From positions 88,533,730 through 88,597,729 of the forward strand of contig NC_065880.2 in NCBI RefSeq assembly GCF_932274485.2: 64,000 nucleotides of DNA. Direction: 5' to 3'. The number at the start of each line of letters is the position of its first letter. The first letter of the stretch is position 1. This document shows, in pieces, positions 32,602-43,330 of the stretch. The position numbers and the translations under genes are program-made. Under the pieces are notes generated by a model. That model saw only the letters and a program-made list of their open reading frames with translations, was not told the DNA's origin and searched no databases. The DNA comes from Patella vulgata (lineage: Eukaryota > Mollusca > Gastropoda > Patellidae).

Positions 32602-32789
32602 CAATGGTAGTAGTAGCAGTAGTCGTAGCATTAGCAGTAGCAGTAGTAGTAGCAGTAGTAGTAGTGGTAGTAGTGGTAGTAGTAGTAGCAGTAGCAGTAG
32701 CAGTAGTAGTAGTAGTGGTAGTAGTAGTAGTAGCAGTAGCAGTAGTAGTAGTGGTAGTTGTAGTAGTAGTAGTAGTACTAGTAGTTTAT
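32438..32789. repeat. AGT/GTA trinucleotide tract, ~350 bp
   Basis: Nearly pure AGT with AGC, AGG, GGT and CGT variants. The long Val-rich (plus) and Leu-rich (minus) frames are by-products. Confidence 0.95.
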
Positions 32790-33040
32790 TAACGTCTCAC
32801 CAGTTATAAATACATCACATTCATAAATTATAATATACTAATAATTAAAAAAACTGCCATTTATTGAAATTATGAGAGACGATATGTACATTATGTAGAA
32901 ACAAATAAATAAGCATAGTAAAATACAAATAACAAAAAACACACCTACGACAGAAATTCTAAAATTAACATCTATATCAGGCTAAAAGTAAGAACCCATT
33001 CACGAACATGGATATACAGTTTGCCTCTGTCTTTTTAAAG

Positions 33041-33137
33041 GGGGTTGGATGGCTGAATGGTTATCGTTGTCATTGAGTCAACTGGTGAGGTTTCGATTCC
33101 CCGGTTGTACGTGACAAGGAGTAGGGTCGCCTGTATA
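33041..33137 (+). mobile_element. SINE-A head
   Basis: GGGGTTGGATGGCTGAATGG, B box GGTTTCGATTCC, stops after GTAGGGTCGCCTGT. A short deletion between the boxes. Confidence 0.85.
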
Positions 33138-33164
33138 TTTACACGGCAATTACAAGACAGACTG

Positions 33165-33446
33165 GAGGAATGGGTGGTCGAATGGTTAACTTGTGCGCGT
33201 TCGATCATAAGGTCTGGCGGTATTGAGTCAAGTGGCGTGGTTTCGAATCCCCGCTTGTACACGACAAGGAGTAGGGCCGCCTGTCTAAAGTCGTAAGTTT
33301 TCTCCAGGCCCTCCGATTTCCTCTCATTGCTAAAGACATTTCATTCATTCATTCATTCATTCACTGATTGCAAGATAAGGCTATCAGGGGATGCATCAAC
33401 TAGTGTGATTGATCTAAAAGCGAACCTAATGATCCAATGAAAGTTA
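33165..33446 (+). mobile_element. SINE-A variant with a different 3' end
   Basis: Normal head and centre to TTGCTAAAGAC. Instead of CCCTACGCGCAAGCG it has ATTTC, (ATTC)n and ACTGATTGCAAGATAAGG to CCAATGAAAGTT. The copy at 58560-58812 has the same switch at the same base. Confidence 0.8.
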
Positions 33447-33588
33447 TCACTAATAATTGCAATAATTGATGATTTACTAATGTTCATTGCTCTGGGAATC
33501 AAGTATTTAATAATACTACAAGTGAAAGACGTTAACCCAAAAATTATTATTTCATAGTGTTCTACTAAAATGAGGTGACTAGCCCACG

Positions 33589-33593
<5 letters not shown>

Positions 33594-33629
<36 letters not shown>

Positions 33630-33812
33630 ACATAACGATCCCATTTTTTTTCATTAATTCGCGTACGCGTAGGGATCCTCAGGAAAGCGGTTGGACAAGC
33701 AACCCTAATCCTTGACACGCACAAGCTTAGGATCGAAAACACGTCACTCGACTCAATAACAGACCTTATGATCTAAAGCGCACACGTCAGACTACTCGCC
33801 ACATCGCCACAC
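33594..33812 (-). mobile_element. SINE-A, diverged
   Basis: (GA)n, then TTCATTAATTCGCGTACGCG, and a decayed head (CAGACTACTCGCCACATCGC). Confidence 0.7.
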
Positions 33813-33912
33813 TCCACACCCGACCCGACCCCGCCCCTTGCTATAATACTGATGTAAGGGTTGCGCCGTGACCTAGGAACACGTCTGGCGTTATAATGAC
33901 GTCATTAAAATT

Positions 33913-34230
33913 AAATTATCCAGACCCTAATCAACTCTCGATGTCATCACTAGCCTGCGATATTTACTGGATTTGAATCCGATTTGCGGCTCAACGCTCA
34001 TTGATGATTTAATCCAAAAATGGATAATTGAGACTATGTTTTTTTTTATCGTACCGACTTTTGTAATGATGACCGATGCTAGTCCTAAAATTCAAAAGCT
34101 ATTATCTCGGTTCAGAGTGGATCAATTTGGCTGAAATTTTCAGCAAATTTCTTTTACATTATCTAGTTTTAACCATTATAGTGAGAACTACCAGCTCTTT
34201 ATCTAATCTCCAATAATGTATATCTTTAAG
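33913..34230 (-). mobile_element. TTAA-1 MITE, lacking one end
   Basis: AATTATCCAGACCCTAATCA to CTCCAATAATGTATATCTTT. Most of the family body is present in reverse. Confidence 0.85.
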
Positions 34231-34908
34231 GAGACAATCTGAGCTGCATATATAGGACACGCACGTTTTGGTATTAGCCTACTTAACTATGCTCTATAGG
34301 ACAGATTTCCGTTTTATTTGACATAATACGACATCAGTCATTCTAATTTCCTTTGATTGCTCTACATCAAACTGTGTCGGCTTTTCATCCGTTTGACAAT
34401 AAAACAACAATGTCTGAAAAACGTTACGCAACTGTACTTTTATTATGTCTAGTTCAGACGCGAACCTTTGTACTAATCCGTTTCATAGACGTAATGCGAA
34501 AACCGTCTTCTAACTCCGTGTTACATGACTGACCTTTATAAAATTCACATGCGTCCTACGCGTGACGTCACATCGCACGACGTCGATCATTGGCGTCGAT
34601 AGCGCATGCATTGTTTGCATAGGAAGTAGTAACGAAAACTAGTCCAGACAGAGTGATGCCTTTTTACTCATTTTATGTGTATGAGTTAGTTGTATTTTAC
34701 GTCCACTTCCACCGAGTTGATTTTGCAGACTCATATTATATACCCGCTTACACTAAATAGGGAATATTTCAAACAGTTTTATTTGAAAAAAAATGTTTTA
34801 GAATTTCCTTTGCAGAAGGAAGAACGTTAAATATTGCGAGCTAATTAGTCCTGATGTAGCGGGCAATCGAATATTCACTGCTGAGCAGTTTGTGTTAGCC
34901 GTTCTAGA
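34231..34908. other. Mostly unique stretch with a SINE-C tail
   Basis: No gene recognised. 34685-34735 (ATTTTACGTCCACTTCCACC) is a reversed SINE-C 3' end. CpG-containing strings near 34555-34610 are local only. Confidence 0.4.
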
Positions 34909-35087
34909 TACCCTGTCCAACCTCGTGCGTTTTCTCCGGGTTCTCCGGTTTCCTACCACAACTAAAGACCCATCCGCGCAAGCGAATTACAGAAATAAAA
35001 CTGAACCATGTGTTAGTCCCGAAATGACCTAGTTTGTGTCGAGTGGAGGTTACCTCCCTCCCTCCCTCTCTCTCTCTCTCTCTCTCT
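34909..35087 (+). mobile_element. SINE-A without head
   Basis: CCCTGTCCAACCTCGTGCG through CGAGTGGAGG, then CCTCCCTCC and a (CT)n tail. Confidence 0.85.
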
Positions 35088-35361
35088 TTGAATTGTTTGT
35101 CTCTTTGTGTATTTCTGAGTATAATGTCGTGTCCGTGTATTTATTTTTTTTTTGTGTGTAAATTTTGTGTGGTGCAGTCCCCATGCACTTACTATTAGAT
35201 ATCACACGAAAACTTCCCCATACTTCACTTTGATTCTAATCTCGACTCTTTTTTTCAATATTGTTAAGATTCTAATTTTACACAGCTCACTTGAAAATCA
35301 CGAGCATCCGATGGCATGTATATCAAAGTGTAATTTATGTAACATTTACGGCCAAACGAAA

Positions 35362-35774
35362 GACCTGCAGTAGGCAGATTCAGCTCAGGCGCGGTTCCAG
35401 AGGGGGGGGGGGGTCCCCCCTCCCTTGTTCAGCTACATCAATTTTTTTGTAAACCAACCTTTTTTATGAGAAAAGTGTCATAATTGTGCTTTATCCTTTA
35501 TCGTCAGATGGCCCGACAGGATGGGCACTCAAAGCATTAGATAATGATATAGACATATGTGATATCAGAATTAAAGCTTTGCATCAATAAAATTGAATCA
35601 CAATGTCATCGTATTAATTCATAATAAAAATTGACGTCAAACAGGGTGTTGGATTTCTCAATCAATTTCAAGCCTGGGGGGGGGGGGGGGGTATACATTT
35701 TCTCAGGAACCGGGCAAACCCCCTCCTGCAAAAATTCCTGGGCTGCCCTGCAGCTCTTGAATAATGTATGTTTA
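35362..35774 (+). mobile_element. TTAA-1 end holding a hAT-like MITE
   Basis: 35362-35384 (GACCTGCAGTAGGCAGATTC) and 35752-35774 (CTTGAATAATGTATGTTTAA) are consecutive parts of a TTAA-1 end. The block between begins CAGGCGCGGTTCCAGAGGGG and ends CCCAGG-type inverse (CCTGGGCTGCCCTG), with poly-G runs. The CAGCT flank on both sides fits a decayed target duplication. Confidence 0.65.
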
Positions 35775-36494
35775 ATGATCATGTTAGCCTACTTCATATC
35801 GCACTAATGGAACTGTGTTAAATTTGATGAATGGGAGATATTATCTTATTGATTTATGAATCTACAATGAAATGAAATACCAATGATAAATATTATTCTG
35901 TCAGGTAGAACAATTATTGGTGAAAAAAAAGACATGCATTTGTTGTTGAGTTTTTTTTTCGGATGCTGATCTTTGCGTGATCATAGCACATTATGCTCCG
36001 CTAGATCAATTTTACAAGCACACCTGCAGATTTCACCAAGGTCAAGAGATGTAAACAAGGTTAGGGCACGTGATTGTTGCCAGGGACTGGGGTTAGGTTT
36101 AAGAATTTAGGAGAGAGGTCAAGTCTTCACATACACTGTTAAAATAAATGTAAAATTACAGTTAAAAATATGTATTTTTTTAACATAACGCTGTAAAAAA
36201 TACCACTGCATGTTTTTATACTATAAATTTACTGTATTAGTGAGGTAACATGGGATTACTGTAAAAGAAAATGGTAATTTAACCATAAAAGTGTAGTTTT
36301 ACAAGATAGAACTGTATTTTGTTACATGTAACCTGTATCGATACAACTATGTTGATTAAAAGTACATGTATGTTGTATTTTAACTGTTTTTATGGGTAAT
36401 TCTACTATTCAAACATGTTTAAATACGGGATTGGTGTACAATTTACAGGAAACGTGTAATTGTACTTCTCTTTAGAACTTTAACATTGATAAGT

Positions 36495-36675
36495 TTAACT
36501 AGCAGGTCGAATATTCGATACCTGCTTTGGCCGAGAAAGTTCATCCAGATTTTCCGGTGTGGTCCCCCCTTGACAGTGATGCAGGCCAGACAAGGATAGC
36601 TGTCTAGTCGTTCGGATGGGAAGAAACACCGAGATTCCGTGTACACATTGGCGTGCACGTAAAAGATCCCCATTA
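36495..36675 (+). mobile_element. SINE-B, middle part
   Basis: AGCAGGTCGAATATTCGATA to CACGTAAAAGATCCCC. Its missing tail may be the separate piece at 37205-37325. Confidence 0.8.
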
Positions 36676-37204
36676 AACTGGTAAAAGTATATATATATTT
36701 ACAGTTATAAGTATACTTAAAATACAGTGTCCGATTTGGAATATCACATGGTTTGTTAACTTAAATGCATATGAATACAAGGCTTATGTAAGATTATATT
36801 AAATTTAATGTAGAAATACAACCATATTATGTCAGTTTACATTATGTGAGCTGAATATTAACAGAAATGCCATTTGAATTATTATTTTTACTGCAAATTG
36901 TAAATTAACTGTCAAATAGTGACCACATCGGTTATTCCCCCTTTGGCCACATGTAAGATTACATCAAACGTAATGTAGAAATACAACCATATGTCATTTT
37001 ACATTATGTGAGCTGTATATTAACAGAAATGCCATTAAAATAGTAATTTTACAACAAATTGTAAATTTACTGTCAAATAGTGTTCAAATCGGTTATTCCC
37101 CTTCGACAACATATCGAATTTTGTGCAAATATTTACTGTTAAGTCAGTCAGATTAGTCTATTTTAGAGAAATAGGTAATTCAAAATCTGAATCCACACAG
37201 GCGT

Positions 37205-37325
37205 GGTGAGACAGTGATATGCCATACATTGGATTGTGTGGGACATTTTGCTTCGTGCCATGCCTCCCACTCCTTCCATTGCAAAAAGCAGAACAGTAGG
37301 ACGTTAAACCCCATTTTATTTAATT
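37205..37325 (+). mobile_element. SINE-B tail piece
   Basis: ATGCCATACATTGGATTGTG (diverged), then AGCAGAACAGTAGGACGTTA and CCCCATTTTATTTAATT. Confidence 0.65.
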
Positions 37326-38421
37326 TCTTTCCATTATCGAATGAAGTTTTGCATGCTCTGCGGAAAATTCCGCAAAACTTTATGTGTTCGCCAGGATCGA
37401 ACCTAGGACTATTTAGCCGAGTGGGGACACACACATTCCCTTTAAAAATGTCACCTTTTCAAAGTATATTTCAAGTAAATATACGCTTCAAATTGTATTT
37501 TTACCGTAAAATGACTGGCAGAAAGTTGCCAGTAAAATGGCTGTATTTTAACACTGACATGTAAATGTACCCCTAAATGGTAGATTTAGATTTACAAACA
37601 CCACGTAAATTTACAGTGAGTGTAAAATAACTTTGAGGTAAATTTACAACCACAGTGTAAATTTACAGTGAATGTAAGATAACTTTGAGGTGAATTTACA
37701 ACCACAGTGTAAATTTAGAGTAAATGTAAATTTACCCCACTTTCTATTTACAGGCACAATGTAAATTTACCTTAAAGTTATTTTACACTCTCTGTAAATT
37801 TACGCGGTGGCGTGGGAACGAGATAGGAAATGTTTGGGTTGCTTGAAGTGAATTGAGACCGGTTTGTCTTTTTTGGTGACTATGTCTGACCGGTGACCGC
37901 TACCTCTTTCCCTAAGTGCATTTTTGGTCCTACGTACTGTTAGTCACATTGTCCACATTAAATTAGGTAAATTATGTTTCAACTGCTGCATGAAAGTTGG
38001 TCTAATATTGGGAATTGTGTACCAGATATTTTATTATAAAAGTGGTCGGATATGGTCATAATTTTGCATGTTTGACATCTCAGATGGCCACAAGTTTTAG
38101 TTTTAGATGTTAATTGCATATTGTTTGTTTATTTGGCGACAAGTTCAGCTAGAGTATTGATTTTTATGCGTCATAGATATCGTTTGGAGTATCCCCTTTC
38201 TCTTAGTTTGCCAAAGACTAGAGTACACGCAGATTCAAAGTCGCCCTTCTGTATACATATCCTACCTATGAAAACGAAGAATCTGTGATTTTATTATGTT
38301 TTGGATGAAAAGAGCTTTTGAACAGTATTTGACGTGTGTCTGTTTGTTTGAAAAATACTTTTGTTTTCTAATCGGCCTGTTGCATGTTGAGGTTTTTTGG
38401 GGTTTTTTGGTTGTCTATTGT

Positions 38422-38777
38422 AGGACTTTCTTTAGGCCTGAAATGTTATATATACTATTAATTAACTTATCCAGACCATTATCAACTCTTGATGTCATCG
38501 CTAGCCTGCGACGTTTACTGGATTAGGATCCGATTTGCTGCTCAACTTTCATTCATGATTAAATCATGAAATGGATAATCGAGACTATGTTTTTTCTTAT
38601 CGTACCGACTTTAGTAATGATGATCGAGACTAGGCCGAAAATTCAATCGCTAAATTCTCGGTTTAATTTGACTGAAATTTTCAGCAAATACCCTTTACAT
38701 TATCTAGTTTTTAACTATTATAGTGAGAACTGTCAACTCTTTATCTAATCTCCCACAATAATGTATGTTTAACATAG
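38422..38777 (-). mobile_element. TTAA-1 MITE, near full length
   Basis: CTATTGTAGGACTTTCTTTA to AATAATGTATGTTTAA. All internal blocks are in order, with a TTAA at the right end. It interrupts or abuts the Penelope copy. Confidence 0.88.
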
Positions 38778-39009
38778 TCGGAGCAGAAGAATAGGAAGTT
38801 AAACCATATATATAGGTTGATGAAGTAATTCATAGATCAATACCCGACATTGCTTCTGTCATATCAAACATGTTGAGGATATAATACATATGTATAGTGA
38901 ACAGGTGCCCGTTATTACCTGTCTTATATACAGGTAGTTGATAGCAGGTTTAATATACAGGTTGTTTATATTATAGTAGTATTGTTGTTTATAGCGGTTG
39001 GTAATAGTT

Positions 39010-39290
39010 TATAAATTGTGTATCGAAACCATATAATTACTGCTAGAAACGGTATCTGTGAGACAGGATAACGTGTGTATCGGAACCACATAACTTGTGT
39101 ATCGAAACCATAAAATTACTGCTAGATCTGTGAGACAGGATAACGTGTGTATCGGAACCACATAACTTGTGTATAGAAACCATAAAATTACTGCTAGATC
39201 TGTGAGACAGGATAACGTGTGTATCGGAACCACATAACTTGGGTATCGGAACCATATAATTACTGGTAAAAACGGCATCAGTGAGATAGG
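39010..39290. repeat. 72-bp tandem repeat, ~3.8 units
   Basis: AGACAGGATAACGTGTGTAT recurs at 39061, 39133 and 39205. Each unit carries CGGAACCACATAACTT and AAATTACTGCTAGATC. Repeating peptide frames on the minus strand are by-products. Confidence 0.92.
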
Positions 39291-39409
39291 ATACCGTCGA
39301 TACCGAATTATTTTGTTTTTTGGGGTAGGTAATACTTATGTGTATATAGTTTATATGATGTGTATTTAATTGGCGCGGAATTATCTTCTATCAATTGCAA
39401 TCTTTGTCT

Positions 39410-39940
39410 AAGACTACAAACCAATATTCGCTTACTCGGAGGGTCGCGTCTGGGGTCATGCGAGCGGCTTCTGACCCTATATCCGTCAGAAATGAAATGA
39501 AATAGGGTTTAACGTCCTACTGTTCTGCTCTTATACTGGGCTATTGAAGACGGGCATACGCCATACAGTGTGACATGAGGGAAATTTTGCCTGTGACAAG
39601 GAATCTTTTACGAGGGGAAACCACGTCGGAAAATCCCGATAAACTTTGTCGAGCAATACAGGGATCGAACCCGCGTCCTCCAGGCTAGCTAGCCAGCCTC
39701 TTACGCACTTAGCCCCCATGGCTCCCCATTCGATTAACAAACCAGCGTCAGTGTTCAAGGGGGTATTCGGAAATACAACTTTTGATTTGATTTGTGTTCT
39801 ATCGCTGAGAATGTCTACCCACAGTTTCCCGTGCCGGACGATAAAAACGCGACTGAACAGACCATTTTATTGGCTAATCCCTCCTTCTTCCTGATCATAC
39901 AGTAGTGAAGACAAGTAAAACGATATTTCAATTTACGAAA
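39410..39940. mobile_element. MITE-D copy split by SINE-B
   Basis: GGAGGGTCGCGTCTGGGGTC (39438) and, after the SINE, CCCACAGTTTCCCGTGCCGG and GACAAGTAAAACGATATTTC match 6960-7160 in order. Confidence 0.7.
39490..39729 (-). mobile_element. SINE-B, internally deleted
   Basis: AAATGAAATGAAATAGGGTTT to TTAGCCCCCATGGCTCCCC. The centre is missing after CTGTGACAAGGAATC. Confidence 0.85.
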
Positions 39941-39972
39941 AAAGAAACAGGATACGTGATTTAATCAGATTG

Positions 39973-40239
39973 GAGAGAGAGAGCGAGAGAGAGAATGGGG
40001 TTTAACGTACACTCGACACAAACTAGGTCATTTTGGGACTAACACATGGTTCAATTTTATTTCAGTAATTCGCTTGCGCAGTGGGAGAAAACCGGAGGAC
40101 CCGGAGAAACCCCACAATGTTGGACAGGCGACCCTACTCCTTGTTACGTACAACCGGGGAATCGAAACCACGCCAGGTGACACAATGACATACCTTATGA
40201 TACAGCACGCACGCGCTAACCATTCGTCCACCCAACCCT
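39973..40239 (-). mobile_element. SINE-A, near full length
   Basis: (GA)n, AATGGGGTTTAACGTACACT, central domain, and head ending CTAACCATTCGTCCACCCAA. Confidence 0.88.
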
Positions 40240-40609
40240 CCTAATCAGATCGGACAGGCAATGGACAACGTATAGTCATTCGGATAGGACGCAAAAACTA
40301 GATCTTATTATACTCACCGAATCACCGTGGCTACTTTGATTTCTAAGATCTTTACGAGTTGGATTCGTGATAAAGATTGAGATTTGATAACATAAACAAT
40401 TAATGACTTAATTATTATTGATTAGTTTGACAATAAACTAAGTAAATATTTATGGAATAAATTATATATTAGCGGTAGAGATTTGCTGCTACTGTAAATG
40501 GCTACAATATAGATTTGATCACGATAGGGAAACTGTCGGAAGATCAGGTCTGGCCTTCCTTATCGTTGTTGAGGAACAATGTTAATTTCTGTAATATGTA
40601 TTGTAATAA

Positions 40610-40930
40610 TATTATGTATTGTTATTTTATAGGTTATATTATTATGTATTCTTATTATTTTATAGGTTTTTATATTATATATTGTTATTTTATAGGTTTT
40701 ATATTATTGTGTATTGTTATTTTATAGGTGGTTATATTATTATGTATTGTTATTTTACAGGTGGTTATATAATTATGTATTGTTATTTTACAGATGGTTA
40801 TAATATTATGTATTGTTATTTTATAGATTGTTATATTATTATGTATTGTTATTTTATAGGTTGCTATATTATTATGTATTGTTATTTTATAGGTGGTTAT
40901 ATTATTATGTATTGTTATTATTTTTATAGG
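40610..40930 (+). repeat. 33-bp minisatellite of acceptor-like units
   Basis: About ten units of GGTTATATTATTATGTATTG plus TTATTTTATAG or TTATTTTACAG. Each unit is T-rich and ends in TAG or CAG followed by GT/AT, so each looks like a weak 3' splice acceptor. The unit is a multiple of three and stays open, giving repeated YIIMYCYFIGG. It ends ~20 bp before the candidate exon at 40949. Confidence 0.9.
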
Positions 40931-40948
40931 TTTATAACAGCCTGGAAG

Positions 40949-41063
40949 ATGGACGGGAGTGGATATACAATAGTAGAAACAAATTCCACACTAGATGGCG
41001 CTAATGCTGAATTATTGTCACCATTAGCCCGACGTCTTATAGCAGCTTTTGTCATATGTATAG
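40949..41063 (+). CDS. Candidate first coding exon of a GPCR
   Basis: From ATG at 40949, 38 codons plus one base run to a strong donor at 41064 (TATAG|GTAAGAT). The peptide starts MDGSGYTIVETNSTLDGANA and ends LARRLIAAFVICIG. This looks like a short extracellular N-terminus with an N-glycosylation site (NST at 12-14) leading into a first membrane helix, as in rhodopsin-family receptors, possibly opsin-like. There is no signal peptide, which is normal for that family. The exon end is in phase 1. An AG acceptor lies just upstream (TTTATAACAG|CC at 40940), so a 5' untranslated exon may precede it. No following exon with the GN motif of helix 1 was found downstream, so the gene would need a long intron leaving the window. 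Function not established. Confidence 0.4.
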
Positions 41064-41298
41064 GTAAGATAGTAAAATTTTAAAACGTTTTGGATTTTGT
41101 TAAGGGCTGTTTTTTGGGGTGGTAGGGGTGTGGGGGGTACGACACTGGTAACAGGAAGTGACGTCGATAGATCATCTAGACAACATGGTCGCATCTATTT
41201 TGCTATATGTACTATCTGTGTCACTTGTTTTATTTGTGCATGTTAAGGAAGGGCGTCTAATGGACCACACAGACAGTACACTACGCAGTACACTACGC

Positions 41299-41640
41299 TA
41301 AATCGCTATTCGTTGGTACCTAGAAATGCACTCAAATGGGTCGCAACGCTTATTATAATGTAATATAAATGTTTGTTGTTTACATTCATTCAATCGTTTC
41401 TGTTTTTACTGTAATTTCTAAACAGTTGTGTTCGGCGAAATACGCGAAGAGTCAGAATTGAATGAAAGTCTTTGACGTTTGGTTATTCTAGTCTACACTG
41501 GTAATATTCCCCTTCATGGGATATATTTAGACTATATTTGACATCAGAAGCCCAACTTTTCATTAATGTTGATTTAAATTGACCAATAAGTCGTGTTTGT
41601 AATGTCTGCACTTACTATTGAGTTAAAAACTTGGCTTCTT
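41299..41640 (-). mobile_element. TTAA-3 MITE, truncated
   Basis: CTAAATCGCTATTCGTTGGT, TTCGGCGAAATACGCGAAGA, AATGTTGATTTAAATTGACC. Outer TTAA ends are gone. It lies in the putative intron after 41063. Confidence 0.8.
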
Positions 41641-41892
41641 TAAACCAAAACTTATGTTTTATTGGTCGACCCCAGCCCACAAAAGACCCGAAGAGGTTTG
41701 CTCTTCCTCTAGCTACGCAACTATTTGAGTAACAAGGAACTGTAATTGGATATCAAACAATATCGACGCTCTGTTTTTATTAATTTTCAAGACTATGTAC
41801 GATATTGTCGTCAACGACCATCATCTATGTTAAAAAAAATATTAATAACGAGATTCTCTGAAATATGGATGTATATGATTATCTAATCTAAA

Positions 41893-41958
41893 GATGGGTG
41901 GGTGACCGAATGCTTAACACGTGCGCGTTGTATCATTGAATCAAGTTGCGTAGGTTCT
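41893..41958 (+). mobile_element. SINE-A head fragment
   Basis: GGGTGGGTGACCGAATGCTT to TCAAGTTGCGTAGGTTCTGC. Broken at the B box. Confidence 0.6.
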
Positions 41959-41972
41959 GCATTCTCTTTTAA

Positions 41973-42345
41973 AGATACATTATGGGATTAGATAAAGAGC
42001 TGGCAGTTCTCACTATAATAAATAAAAACTAGTTAACGTAAAGGGGATTTGCGGAAAATTTTAGTGAAATTGATCCACTCTGAATTTTAGGCCTAGCCTC
42101 GATCATCATTACTAAAGTGGGTACGATAAAACATAGTCTCGATTATCCAACTTTGGATTCAATCATCAATGAGCGTTGAGCAGCAGATCGGATTATAATC
42201 CAGTAAATATCGCAGGCTAGTGATGGCATCGAGAGTTGATTATGGTCTGGATAAGTTTATTAATGTCTAATTAATAATTTAGATAACATTTCATGCCTAA
42301 AGCAAGACCTGCAATCGACAGATTTAGCTCTTGCATAATGTATGT
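41973..42345 (+). mobile_element. TTAA-1 MITE with TTAA on both sides
   Basis: 373 bp between TTAA at 41969-41972 and 42346-42349. Ends AGATACATTATGGGATTAG and, read inward, ACATACATTATGCAAGAGC. Non-coding. It is the reference copy for the family in this window. Confidence 0.92.
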
Positions 42346-42439
42346 TTAAAAGCATGTTTTTGCCGGAGCAAACTACGCGTTAAACATATTGTCGAAACAA
42401 ATGACCGTAGATATTTGTATTCAGTTAATTAGTCTTCTT

Positions 42440-42803
42440 TTCTGCTAAGTGGGTAAGACGCTGGCTCGCTAGCCTGGAGGTCGGGTGTTTGATCCCTGCA
42501 TTGGCCGAGAAAGTTCATCCAGATTTTCCGGCGTGGTTCCCCCTTGTCAGTGATGCAGGACGGAGGGCCTGACAAGGACAGCTGTCTAGTCCTTCGGATG
42601 AGACGAAACACCGAGGTCCCGTGTATACATTAGAATGCACGTAAAAGATCCCTTGGCAGTTGGAATTCGATATAAGAGTAGGCGATAGTGCCGCTGCCCG
42701 GGCAAAATTTACCTCATAGCACACTGTATGGCGTATGCCCGTCTTCATTAGCCCAGCATAGGAGCAGAACAGTAGGACGTTAAACCCCATTTTATTTTAT
42801 TTC
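42440..42803 (+). mobile_element. SINE-B, near full length
   Basis: CTGCTAAGTGGGTAAGACGC through the body to AACCCCATTTTATTTTATTTC. The first few bases of the head are lost. Confidence 0.92.
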
Positions 42804-43257
42804 TACCAACCGTCTGCCAACAGTCCTTGATAATATAGTTCACAGACAAAGGGATACAGACCACGTAAAATATGTAGCAGACGCGTATATTTGTCAGGCA
42901 GTAATAATTAAATTTACATAAAAAGTTTGACGTGTTGCTGAATGGTTCGTTGGAACCTTAATAGGTTTAGAGTCCAGACGTCTGGATGTTATATAGTTAG
43001 TAGTCACGTATAAAAGGTATTACTGTCGGAAGTACTACTCACGCCAGACGTTTCATTACTGGACTATGTCTCTGTTTCCTGTGGTCGATATGCACATAAT
43101 ATATTACATTTCCTTGTAAGGGTACTTCTGCACAACAAGTAAACAATAGCCTACCTATAAAATAAATAGATAAGGGCAAAATGGGAGACAACAGCCCACT
43201 GACCTAATTTTCTACGCTACAGTTATTATTGTTAGTAGTGTTATCTATCTACCTTCT
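42804..43257. other. Unique stretch
   Basis: No gene, RNA or repeat family recognised in about 450 bp. Confidence 0.4.
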
Positions 43258-43296
43258 TATATATATCTTCTATATATATATATATTTGTGACTGTC

Positions 43297-43330
<34 letters not shown>

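Larger units (their letters stand above)
36133..37808. mobile_element. Element rich in TGTAAATTTAC motifs
   Basis: Left CACTGTTAAAATAAATGTAA and right CTCTGTAAATTTACGCGGTG ends, with many AAATTTACAGTG-type inverse repeats at 37590-37800. It includes a 165-bp direct repeat (starts AGATTATATTAAATTTAATG at 36791 and a cognate at 36956). It holds SINE-B pieces. The ends are not cleanly inverse, so the superfamily is open. Confidence 0.5.
36010..38385 (-). mobile_element. Penelope-like element, copy 2, interrupted
   Basis: 37840-38385 matches the 53690-54190 copy closely, covering the HPKH-type end of the RT region and the start of the GIY-YIG part. 36010-36130 (AGATGTAAACAAGGTTAGGG) matches its 3' flank at 53190-53280. 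Between them stands a ~1.7-kb inserted element. Broken, with several breaks; a fossil copy. Confidence 0.75.

Noticed and set aside
32407-32792. Long Val-rich and Leu-rich frames
   Set aside because: They are translations of an AGT/GTA trinucleotide tract; all frames of such a tract stay open.
39009-39278. Repeated VVPIHTLSCLTDL peptide
   Set aside because: By-product of the 72-bp tandem repeat.
40619-40930. Repeating YIIMYCYFIGG frame as a protein
   Set aside because: It is a 33-bp minisatellite read in frame; no sign that it is translated. Kept only as a splicing observation.
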